Of a DNA stretch of 12,898 nt, positions 7,689 through 12,898 are shown one piece after another; position 1 is the first letter of the stretch, and every line of letters starts with the position of its first letter. Location: assembly GCA_023394015.1 (NCBI GenBank), contig JAEXBL010000195.1, forward strand, positions 1-12,898, read 5' to 3'. The translations under genes and the position numbers were made by a program. This DNA comes from Pseudomonadota bacterium. Its GTDB lineage: Bacteria; Pseudomonadota; Gammaproteobacteria; Burkholderiales; Burkholderiaceae_C. Below the pieces are notes generated by a model, which was given only the letters and a program-made list of their open reading frames with translations, did not search any database and was not told where the DNA came from.

Positions 7689-7698
7689 ATTGTATAAA
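7689..7698. promoter_or_regulatory. Overlapping divergent -10 elements (chaC and OmpA-like gene)
   Basis: On the + strand TATAAA (7693-7698) lies 8 nt before the chaC ATG. On the minus strand the same bases read TATACA/TACAAT (TACAAT = 7689-7694), about 27 nt before the OmpA-like ATG. The two promoters would share base pairs, so polymerase could not occupy both at once. No clear -35 elements were found on either side. Confidence 0.5.
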
Positions 7699-7706
7699 GT
7701 CCCGCC

Positions 7707-8348
7707 ATGCCGCCCGCCGACGCCGCCTATGCCCCTTATGCGCACCTGCGCCAGCCCGGGCGCGACCCGCAGCGCCTGCTGGCGCAGACCCGGGCCGACT
7801 GGCTGCGGCAGCAGGCCGGCGCGCCGCGCGAGCTGTGGGTGTTCGGCTACGCCTCGCTGATCTGGCGGCCGGATTTCGCCTTCAGCGAACGCCACCGCAC
7901 CCGCATCCACGGCTGGCACCGGGCGCTGGCCATGTGGAGCCGCGTCAACCGCGGCACGCCCGAGCAGCCCGGCCTGGTGTTCGCCCTGCTGCCCGGCGGC
8001 AGCTGCCAGGGCGTGGTGTACCGCGTGCCGGCGCCCGCGGCCGAGGCGGTGTTCGACACCCTGTGGGCGCGCGAGATGCCCAGCGGCGTGTACGACCCAC
8101 GCTGGCTGCCCTGCGCCACGCCGCACGGCACGGTGCCGGCGCTGGCCTTCACCTTGTCGCGCCGCAGCCCGTCCTTCACCGGCGAGCTGGCGCCCGAGCA
8201 GTACCGCCACATCTTCCGCCACGCGCGCGGCCGCTACGGCAGCACGCTGGACTACGCGCGGCAGACGCTGGACACCCTGCAGGCCCACGGCGTGCACGAC
8301 CGCCGCCTGCGCGCCCTGCTGGCGCTGGCCGACGACCCCGAGGCCTGA
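7707..8348 (+). CDS. chaC: Glutathione-specific gamma-glutamylcyclotransferase, ChaC family
   Basis: Cytosolic enzyme expected to cleave glutathione into 5-oxoproline and Cys-Gly. The 213-aa sequence has the family's order of motifs: [12 protein letters not shown] (residues 44-55, the substrate loop), [34 protein letters not shown] in outline (69-102), YRVPAP, and the catalytic Glu123 in [32 protein letters not shown] and [10 protein letters not shown] follow at the C-terminus. The usual YGSL loop reads YASL here (Ala49). The ATG at 7707 has no Shine-Dalgarno but a TATAAA 8 nt upstream. pdxH begins 34 nt after the stop with its own possible promoter. The gene was named for proximity to cha transporters in E. 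coli; none is here. Confidence 0.92.
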   Translation: MPPADAAYAPYAHLRQPGRDPQRLLAQTRADWLRQQAGAPRELWVFGYASLIWRPDFAFSERHRTRIHGWHRALAMWSRVNRGTPEQPGLVFALLPGGSCQGVVYRVPAPAAEAVFDTLWAREMPSGVYDPRWLPCATPHGTVPALAFTLSRRSPSFTGELAPEQYRHIFRHARGRYGSTLDYARQTLDTLQAHGVHDRRLRALLALADDPEA

Positions 8349-8369
8349 CGTATGCGGCCGCGGCCTGCC

Positions 8370-8375
8370 TATACT
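8370..8375 (+). promoter_or_regulatory. Putative -10 element of pdxH
   Basis: TATACT, five of six matches to consensus, ends 7 nt before the pdxH ATG. A poor -35 candidate (CTGACG, 8345-8350, 19 nt spacing) overlaps the chaC stop. It would give a leaderless message; no Shine-Dalgarno exists. Confidence 0.45.
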
Positions 8376-8382
8376 GCCGCGC

Positions 8383-9018
8383 ATGCCTGACATCGCCCAC
8401 CTGCGCAAGAGCTACGAGCGCGCCGAACTGTCCGAGGACGCCAGCCACGCCGACCCGATGGCGCAGTTCGCCCAATGGTTCGACGAGGCGCGCCAGTCCG
8501 AGGTGCCCGAACCCAACGCCATGACCCTGGCCACCGTCGGCCACGACCTGCGGCCCAGCACGCGCGTGGTGCTGATCAAGGAATTCGACGCGCGCGGCAT
8601 CGTCTGGTACACCAACTACCAGGGCCGCAAGGGGCTGCAGCTGGCCGGCAACCCGTACGCGGCGCTGCAGTTCCACTGGGTCGAACTGGAGCGCGTGGTG
8701 CGCATCGAAGGCCTGGTCGAGAAGGTCAGCGACGCCGAGAGCGACACCTACTACCACAGCCGCCCGCTCGACCACCGCCTGGGCGCCAGGGCCAGCCCGC
8801 AAAGCCAGGTCATCCCCGGCCGCGCCTGGCTGGTGGCCGAGGCCGCCAAGGTCGGCGCCCGCTACCTGCTGAACCCGCCGCGCCCGCCGCACTGGGGCGG
8901 CTACCGCCTGAAGCCCGACCGCTGGGAGTTCTGGCAGGGCCGCAAGAGCCGCTTGCACGACCGGCTGCAGTACCGGCTGGAAGATGGGCAGTGGGTGCGT
9001 GAGCGGCTGGCGCCGTGA
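8383..9018 (+). CDS. pdxH: Pyridoxamine/pyridoxine 5'-phosphate oxidase PdxH
   Basis: FMN enzyme oxidising pyridoxine or pyridoxamine 5'-phosphate to pyridoxal phosphate, used in B6 synthesis and salvage; cytoplasmic dimer. At 211 aa it matches the family (E. coli 218). Motifs in order: RKSYERAEL (8-16), [10 protein letters not shown] (43-52), [12 protein letters not shown] (58-69, FMN site), [10 protein letters not shown] (75-84), [21 protein letters not shown] (in outline 90-110), [30 protein letters not shown] and [17 protein letters not shown]. Arg190 and His192 correspond to the substrate-phosphate and catalytic region. The last four bases overlap the GTG start of the MreB-like gene, so the two are probably translated from one mRNA. 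Confidence 0.97.
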   Translation: MPDIAHLRKSYERAELSEDASHADPMAQFAQWFDEARQSEVPEPNAMTLATVGHDLRPSTRVVLIKEFDARGIVWYTNYQGRKGLQLAGNPYAALQFHWVELERVVRIEGLVEKVSDAESDTYYHSRPLDHRLGARASPQSQVIPGRAWLVAEAAKVGARYLLNPPRPPHWGGYRLKPDRWEFWQGRKSRLHDRLQYRLEDGQWVRERLAP

Positions 9019-9536
9019 AGCCGCTGCCCACGCGCCAAGGCGGGCGCCTGCTCGCCGCCTTGAGCCCGCGGCTGTACGTGCAGTTGTCGCCCGAACGGCT
9101 GACGGTGCGCGATGTGCGCTCGGGGCAAAGCCTGTCGGACACGCCCTGGCTCGCCATTCGGCATCGTGATGGACGAGCGCATGTCGCCGCCATGGGGCGC
9201 GCGGCGGAGCGTCTGGCCCATGAGCCGGGCGTGACCATCGTCAACCCGTTTGCCCATCCCCGCACCATCATTTCGGACTTCACTGCGGCCGAGCAGTTGC
9301 TCAAGGCCTTCATCCGCCAATGGCGCCCACGCAAGCTGCTGCAACCGGCGCCTTGGATCGTCATCCATCCGCTGCCGATGGCCGAAGGCGGCTACACGCA
9401 AGTCGAACTTCGTGCGCTGCGCGAACTGGCCCTGGGCGCCGGTGCCGCTGGCGTGGACGTCTGGATCGGTCCGGCACTGCGGGACGACCAGGTGCGCGAT
9501 CGCGCTTTTCCGCCCGGCGGCGAGCTGGCTGACTGA
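9015..9536 (+). CDS. Half-length MreB-like (actin-fold) protein
   Basis: A 173-aa protein I would otherwise call hypothetical. Its sequence tracks the N-terminal half of MreB: DTPWLAIR (42-49) for the 'EPSVVAIR' strand, [22 protein letters not shown] (58-79) for 'VGxxAKxMLGRTPGNIxAIRP', and [17 protein letters not shown] (86-102) for 'IADFxVTEKMLxxFIKQ'. [10 protein letters not shown] and [20 protein letters not shown] (128-147) match MreB's 'TQVERRAIRExAxGAGAREV'. Missing are the phosphate-1 loop DLGTANT (here [11 protein letters not shown]), the EEPMAAAIGAG helix and all of subdomain II, so ATP-driven filament formation is unlikely. The GTG at 9015 overlaps the pdxH stop in GTGA, supporting translational coupling. 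The alignment is from memory of E. coli MreB. Function unknown; a decoy or regulator of MreB is a guess. Confidence 0.75.
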   Translation: MKPLPTRQGGRLLAALSPRLYVQLSPERLTVRDVRSGQSLSDTPWLAIRHRDGRAHVAAMGRAAERLAHEPGVTIVNPFAHPRTIISDFTAAEQLLKAFIRQWRPRKLLQPAPWIVIHPLPMAEGGYTQVELRALRELALGAGAAGVDVWIGPALRDDQVRDRAFPPGGELAD

Positions 9537-9622
9537 ATCGCCGCCCGCTTCCCGCAAGCCGCTGCCCATCAGCACCGGCCAGCCGTCGTCACGATCCAAG
9601 CAGCCACCCGTGGCCAGCTAAC

Positions 9623-10570
9623 TCAGCGCAGCAGCGCCATCACCACCGACACCGTCCCCACCGCCATCAGCGTGGACACCGCCACGCTGGCCGTGACCAG
9701 GTCCTCGGCCTTCCTGTAGCGCTGCGAGAACAGGAACACGTTGGCCCCCACCGGCAGCGCGGCGGCCACCACCATCACCGCCAGCGGCAGGCCGCCGAGC
9801 CCCAGCGCGCGTCCCGCGCCCCACATCAGCAGCGGGTGCAGCACCGTCTTCAGAACAGAGATCACCAGCGCGCCGCGCAGGTGCGGGCCGATGGCGGTCT
9901 GCGCCAGCGTCACGCCGACCAACACCAGGGCCACGGGGCCGAAGGCGTCGCCCAGCAGCTTCAGCGGCCGCTCCACCACCGGGTGCAGGCCCCAGCCGGT
10001 GAGCGCATACAGCAAGCCGGCGATGATGGGCAGCGGCACCGGGTGCAGCACGGCGTTGTTCACCGCCTGCGCCACCGTCAGGCCGATGGGCCGCGCGGGC
10101 GTGGCGCCGCTGGCGGCCTGCTCGCGCGCCACCAGCAGCTCCAGCACCACGGTGGCCAGCGTCAGCAGCACCAGCGCGTGCATCGAGATCAGCGTGAACA
10201 GGTGCACCAGCCCGGCCTGCCCGTAGGCCAGCTGCACCAGCGGCACGCCGATCATCAGCGTGTTGCTGAAAATGGCCGCCAGCGCCAGCACGGCCGAGCG
10301 GCTGCTCAGCCCGCGCGCCAGCAGCAGCGCCAGAAACATCGCCCCGGCCACCACGTAGTACAGCGCCACCGAGCACAAGTCCAGCCGCGCCAGGTCGGCC
10401 GTGGCCATGGTGCGAAACAGCAGCGCCTGCACCAGCACCAGGAACACCAGGTTGGACAGATCGCGCACCGCCTCGCCGCGAATCAGCTTCAGCCGCCCGG
10501 CGGCAAAGCCGATGCCGATCAGCAGCACCACGGGCAGCAGCGAGGAGACGACGGGGTGGTCGAGCGTCAT
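9623..10570 (-). CDS. AEC-family (auxin efflux carrier-like) permease
   Basis: Inner-membrane transporter of 315 aa with about ten hydrophobic helices, in the Mem_trans/AEC family, which includes bacterial malonate, malate and other organic-acid carriers. Typical marks are the first helix LLPVVLLIGIGFAAGRL, LSNLVFLVLVQALLFRTMA, the FSNTLMIGVPLVQLAYG segment (family N-x-x-x-x-G-x-P), HPVPLPIIAGLL, a central polar loop near AREQAASGATPARP, the VLKTVLHPLLMW helix and ALPVGANVFLFSQRY near the C-terminus. The ATG at 10570 was chosen over the upstream start at 10624, whose 18 extra residues are polar and Pro/Arg-rich. There is no Shine-Dalgarno; TATCAT lies 11 nt upstream. The name does not imply auxin as substrate. 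Confidence 0.9.
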   Translation of the reverse strand: MTLDHPVVSSLLPVVLLIGIGFAAGRLKLIRGEAVRDLSNLVFLVLVQALLFRTMATADLARLDLCSVALYYVVAGAMFLALLLARGLSSRSAVLALAAIFSNTLMIGVPLVQLAYGQAGLVHLFTLISMHALVLLTLATVVLELLVAREQAASGATPARPIGLTVAQAVNNAVLHPVPLPIIAGLLYALTGWGLHPVVERPLKLLGDAFGPVALVLVGVTLAQTAIGPHLRGALVISVLKTVLHPLLMWGAGRALGLGGLPLAVMVVAAALPVGANVFLFSQRYRKAEDLVTASVAVSTLMAVGTVSVVMALLR

Positions 10571-10581
10571 GGGCGGCGGCG

Positions 10582-10587
10582 ATGATA
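10582..10587 (-). promoter_or_regulatory. Putative -10 element of the AEC gene
   Basis: On the minus strand TATCAT (five of six matches) ends 11 nt before the ATG at 10570, leaving room for only a leader of about 5 nt. No -35 is seen in the GC-rich upstream sequence. Confidence 0.4.
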
Positions 10588-10636
10588 CGGCCTGGGGCCA
10601 CGGCGGGCGCGGCGCGCGCCGCAAGGATTGCTGAAC

Positions 10637-10690
10637 TAAAAAGGCCTCTGGCGCCCGCCTGACCAGCGCGGACAGCTGTTCATTTCATAG
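10637..10690. repeat. Degenerate copy of a dispersed intergenic element
   Basis: The string from CTAAAAAGGCCTCTGGCGC through GACAGCTGTTCATTTCATAG has the layout of a repeat I recall from Acidovorax and relatives: 'AAAAATGGCCTCTAGCGC', a short spacer, 'GCGC..ACAGCT', then an AT-rich tail with ATAGC. Stem pairs are CTG 10648-10650 with CAG 10673-10675 and GCGC 10651-10654 with GCGC 10666-10669. The family is recalled, not searched; this copy is GC-shifted. Confidence 0.5.
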
Positions 10691-10702
10691 CAAGCAAGCG
10701 CT

Positions 10703-10736
10703 GCCGCGGGCCACGCAGCATGCCCCCGCCCGCGGC
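10703..10736. repeat. Perfect 9-bp inverted repeat upstream of the ribB promoter
   Basis: GCCGCGGGC 10703-10711 is the reverse complement of GCCCGCGGC 10728-10736, with a 16-nt spacer. The right arm occupies the place where the -35 of the following extended -10 promoter would be. It may be an operator or only a GC-rich coincidence. Confidence 0.45.
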
Positions 10737-10751
10737 CCGCGCATGCAAAGC

Positions 10752-10760
10752 TGGGATAAT
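10752..10760 (+). promoter_or_regulatory. Extended -10 promoter of the riboflavin operon
   Basis: TGG followed by GATAAT gives the TGn-extended -10 pattern with five of six -10 matches. No -35 consensus is present, as expected for extended -10 promoters. Transcription would begin near 10767, leaving a leader of about 100 nt before the ribB ATG. Confidence 0.65.
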
Positions 10761-10766
10761 CGCTCT

Positions 10767-10870
10767 TTTACCGACGCGGCCCCCGCGCGGTGCCGTTCTT
10801 TGCAGGTGCGCCCCTGACCGATGTTTCAAGGCGCACGCCGGCGCCGACGCGGTGCCCCACCCCAGCTGCG
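10767..10870 (+). other. 5' leader of the riboflavin operon, no intact FMN riboswitch
   Basis: This untranslated stretch holds one clear stem, GTGCGCC 10806-10812 with GGCGCAC 10830-10836 (17-nt loop). The segment from GTTCTTTGCAGGTG to CCCCTGACCG weakly recalls the opening of an FMN riboswitch, but the remaining conserved helices are absent and there is too little room for the aptamer. An in-frame GTG at 10790 is open, yet the resulting N-terminus is unlike RibB. Confidence 0.4.
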
Positions 10871-12010
10871 ATGAACGCCCCCCACACCCCCACGCCCCCC
10901 GCCGCCAGCGCCATCTCGCCGGTCGAGGACATCGTGGCCGAGCTGCGCGCCGGCCGCATGGTGATCCTGGTTGACGAGGAAGACCGCGAAAACGAAGGCG
11001 ACCTGGTGCTGGCCGCCGACCACGTGACGCCCGAGGCCATCAACTTCATGGCGCGCTTCGGCCGCGGCCTGATCTGCCTGACGCTGACGCGCGAGCGCTG
11101 CGAGCGCCTGCAGCTGCCGCCCATGGTGTCGCGCAACGGCACCAAGATGGGCACCGCCTTCACCGTCAGCATCGAGGCGGCCGAGGGCGTGACCACCGGC
11201 ATCAGCGCCGCCGACCGCGCCCGCACAGTGCAGGCCGCGGTGGCACCGGGCGCCCAGGCGGCCGACCTGGTGCAGCCCGGCCACATCTTTCCGCTGCAAG
11301 CCGTCGATGGCGGCGTGCTGATGCGTGCCGGCCACACCGAGGCCGGGTGCGACCTGGCCGGCATGGCCGGCTGCAGCCCCGCCGCCGTGATCTGCGAGAT
11401 CATGAAGGACGACGGCACCATGGCCCGCCTGCCCGATTTGCAGCTGTTCGCCGCGCAGCACGGGCTGAAGATCGGCACCATCGCCGACCTGATCGAGCAC
11501 CGCAGTCGCACCGAATCGCTGATCGAGAAGATCGCCAGCCGTCCGCTGCGCACGGCGCACGGCGAGTTCGTGGCCCACGCCTACCGCGACCAGCCCAGCG
11601 GCGAGCTGCACCTGGCCCTCACCGTGGGCCAGTGGCAGCCGCAGGACGCGGTGCCGGTGCGCGTGCACGAGCCGCTGTCGGTGCTGGACGTGCTGGAGGC
11701 CGAGCGCGGCATGCACTCCTGGAGCGTGGACGCCGCCCTGCGCCGCCTGCAGCAGGAGGGGCGCGGCGTGGCCGTGTTCCTGAACTGCGGCGAAAGCGAC
11801 GACCAGTTGCTGGCGCAGTTCACCGGCACCGCCCGCGCCGCCCACGCGCCCGAGCGCGGCCGCATGGACCTGCGCAGCTACGGCGTGGGTGCGCAAATCC
11901 TGCGCGACTGCGGCGTGCACCGCATGCAGCTGCTGGGCACGCCACGCCGTCTGCCCAGCATGGCCGGCGGTTACGGCCTCGAAGTCGTCGGCTACATCAC
12001 CAAGGATTGA
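10871..12010 (+). CDS. ribB: 3,4-dihydroxy-2-butanone 4-phosphate synthase with degenerate GTP cyclohydrolase II domain (RibBX type)
   Basis: The N-terminal domain (residues about 17-212) converts ribulose 5-phosphate to 3,4-dihydroxy-2-butanone 4-phosphate for riboflavin. Its signatures are intact: [16 protein letters not shown] (35-50), [22 protein letters not shown], and [16 protein letters not shown] with [17 protein letters not shown] (152-190). The C-terminal part (about 226-379) aligns with GTP cyclohydrolase II at its edges ([14 protein letters not shown]-like [40 protein letters not shown]). It lacks the three zinc cysteines of C-x2-GD...CDC and the catalytic RQEGRGIG segment, replaced by LNCGESDD. 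This matches the RibBX variant known in Proteobacteria, which does not provide cyclohydrolase activity. The ATG at 10871 was preferred over GTG 10790. ribH follows after 3 nt. Confidence 0.92.
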   Translation: MNAPHTPTPPAASAISPVEDIVAELRAGRMVILVDEEDRENEGDLVLAADHVTPEAINFMARFGRGLICLTLTRERCERLQLPPMVSRNGTKMGTAFTVSIEAAEGVTTGISAADRARTVQAAVAPGAQAADLVQPGHIFPLQAVDGGVLMRAGHTEAGCDLAGMAGCSPAAVICEIMKDDGTMARLPDLQLFAAQHGLKIGTIADLIEHRSRTESLIEKIASRPLRTAHGEFVAHAYRDQPSGELHLALTVGQWQPQDAVPVRVHEPLSVLDVLEAERGMHSWSVDAALRRLQQEGRGVAVFLNCGESDDQLLAQFTGTARAAHAPERGRMDLRSYGVGAQILRDCGVHRMQLLGTPRRLPSMAGGYGLEVVGYITKD

Positions 12011-12013
12011 CCC

Positions 12014-12478
12014 ATGTTTGGCGCCGACAAAGGACACGTCCCCCAGCTCGACGGCAGCCACCTGCGCGTCGGCATCGTGCAGGCCCGCTTCAACGAAGGC
12101 GTGACCAACGCGCTGCACGCCGCCTGCGTGGCCGAGCTGACAGCGCTGGGTGTGCGCGAAGACAACATCACCCACGTCACCGTGCCCGGCGCGCTGGAAG
12201 TGGCGTCTGCCCTGCAGATGCTCGCGCGCCGCGGCGACGTCGACGCGCTGGTGGCGCTGGGCTGCATCATCCGTGGCGAGACCTATCACTTCGAGCTGGT
12301 CGCCAACGAATCGGGCGCCGCCGTCACGCGCGTGGCGCTGGACAGCGGCCTGCCCGTGGCCAACGCCATCCTGACGACCGAGAACATGCCGCAGGCCATC
12401 GTGCGCCAGGTCGAGAAAGGCCGCGACGCCGCCCGCGTGGCCGTGGAGATGGCGCTGCTGAAAGCACAACTGGCATGA
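12014..12478 (+). CDS. ribH: 6,7-dimethyl-8-ribityllumazine synthase RibH
   Basis: Condenses 5-amino-6-ribitylaminouracil with dihydroxybutanone phosphate, the product of the gene just upstream, to give the riboflavin precursor lumazine. The 154-aa length is canonical. Active-site marks are RFNEGVT (25-31, aromatic residue of the pocket), [11 protein letters not shown] (57-67), and [20 protein letters not shown] (81-100) with the catalytic His92. [10 protein letters not shown] (119-128) and the beta-proteobacterial [16 protein letters not shown] tail follow. It assembles as pentamers or 60-mers in the family. Only three bases separate it from ribB, and its stop overlaps the nusB start in ATGA, so expression is coupled on both sides. 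Confidence 0.96.
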   Translation: MFGADKGHVPQLDGSHLRVGIVQARFNEGVTNALHAACVAELTALGVREDNITHVTVPGALEVASALQMLARRGDVDALVALGCIIRGETYHFELVANESGAAVTRVALDSGLPVANAILTTENMPQAIVRQVEKGRDAARVAVEMALLKAQLA

Positions 12479-12898
12479 GCACCGACAACACCGACAAAGC
12501 CGATAAGGCCGCCGAACCCGCCGCTGGCGGCACGCGCAAGTCGTCCACCAAGTCGGCCCGCTCGCGCGCGCGCGAATTTGCGCTGCAGGGGCTGTACCAG
12601 CACTTCGTCGGCAACAGCGACGTGGCGGTCATCGACGCCTTCACGCGCGAGCTGCAGGGCTTCAACAAGGCCGATTCGGTGCATTACGACGCGCTGCTGC
12701 ACGGCTGCATCGTGCTGGCGGCCGACCTGGACGCGCTGATCGTGCCGCTGCTGGACCGCGAGCTGGGCCAGATCTCGCCCATCGAACATGGCTGCATGTG
12801 GATCGGCGCGTATGAGTTCCTGAAATGCCCAGACGTGCCGTGGCGTGTGGTGCTGAACGAATGCATCGAGCTGGCCAAGGACTTCGGCGGCACCGACG
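12475..12898 (+). CDS. nusB: Transcription antitermination factor NusB, 3'-truncated by window edge
   Basis: RNA-binding helical protein that, with NusE (S10), binds boxA for antitermination, chiefly in rRNA operons. The frame from ATG 12475 stays open to the window end; 141 residues are visible. An N-terminal charged and disordered tail (about 1-27, [18 protein letters not shown]...) precedes the domain. The domain starts at [15 protein letters not shown] (28-42), the conserved NusB opening, and continues through [29 protein letters not shown] and INE-like [13 protein letters not shown] (128-139). The expected remaining part is only the last ten to twenty residues. It overlaps the ribH stop by 4 bp; ribH-nusB is a widespread bacterial pairing. 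Confidence 0.95.
   Translation, partial: MSTDNTDKADKAAEPAAGGTRKSSTKSARSRAREFALQGLYQHFVGNSDVAVIDAFTRELQGFNKADSVHYDALLHGCIVLAADLDALIVPLLDRELGQISPIEHGCMWIGAYEFLKCPDVPWRVVLNECIELAKDFGGTD

Noticed and set aside
10790..10870. GTG start extending RibB by 27 residues
   Set aside because: The extension is Pro/Ala/Thr-rich and unlike RibB; ATG 10871 leaves the usual short N-terminus before the synthase domain.
10767..10870. FMN riboswitch
   Set aside because: Only a short 5' resemblance; the conserved inner helices are not found and the space is too small for the aptamer. A covariance search would settle it.
10826..12469. 547-codon minus-strand open frame opposite ribB and ribH
   Set aside because: Same GC-driven artefact; no family motif, and ribB and ribH are unmistakable on the plus strand.

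Overview
The window is about 12.9 kb of GC-rich DNA with strong G/C bias at third codon positions. It carries ordinary housekeeping and accessory genes of a beta-proteobacterium, most likely of the Comamonadaceae (Acidovorax/Ottowia/Alicycliphilus-like). This placement rests on the protein sequences, on the ribB variant-ribH-nusB and moaA-mobA-moeA arrangements, and on two intergenic palindromic elements that resemble repeats I remember from that family. No database search was run.

Layout, left to right. (1) Molybdenum cofactor block, + strand: the 3' part of moaA, a 278-bp gap with palindromic repeats, mobA, a GNAT acetyltransferase with a strong Shine-Dalgarno, and moeA. (2) A group III truncated haemoglobin on the minus strand, convergent with moeA and divergent from a small thioredoxin-fold protein with a CGWC active site. 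(3) A LysR regulator (-) divergent from an MFS transporter (+), with a perfect inverted repeat next to the LysR start that is a plausible operator. (4) A bidirectional hairpin terminator, then an inner-membrane-anchored OmpA/MotB-type protein (-), whose promoter overlaps head-to-head with that of chaC. (5) chaC, pdxH and a 173-aa protein that overlaps pdxH by 4 nt and reads as the N-terminal half of an MreB actin fold without its nucleotide-binding loop. (6) An AEC-family permease (-). (7) A 300-bp divergent intergenic region with a degenerate repeat, a 9-bp inverted repeat and an extended -10 promoter. (8) The riboflavin block ribB (a RibBX-type fusion with a degenerate GTP cyclohydrolase II domain), ribH and the 5' part of nusB, tightly packed.

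How the genes work together. moaA, mobA and moeA supply early and late steps of molybdopterin cofactor synthesis. The ribB variant and ribH make 3,4-dihydroxybutanone phosphate and lumazine for riboflavin. PdxH uses FMN to make pyridoxal phosphate, ChaC degrades glutathione, and the haemoglobin and thioredoxin-like proteins suggest oxygen, NO or redox handling. A recurring feature is a -10-like hexamer 6-8 nt before the ATG with no Shine-Dalgarno (mobA, globin, thioredoxin-like, chaC, pdxH; 11 nt for the AEC gene), which suggests leaderless or near-leaderless transcripts.

I see no tRNA, rRNA, CRISPR array, insertion sequence, prophage or recognisable defence system. The most unusual item is the half-MreB protein behind pdxH; the rest is largely conventional.
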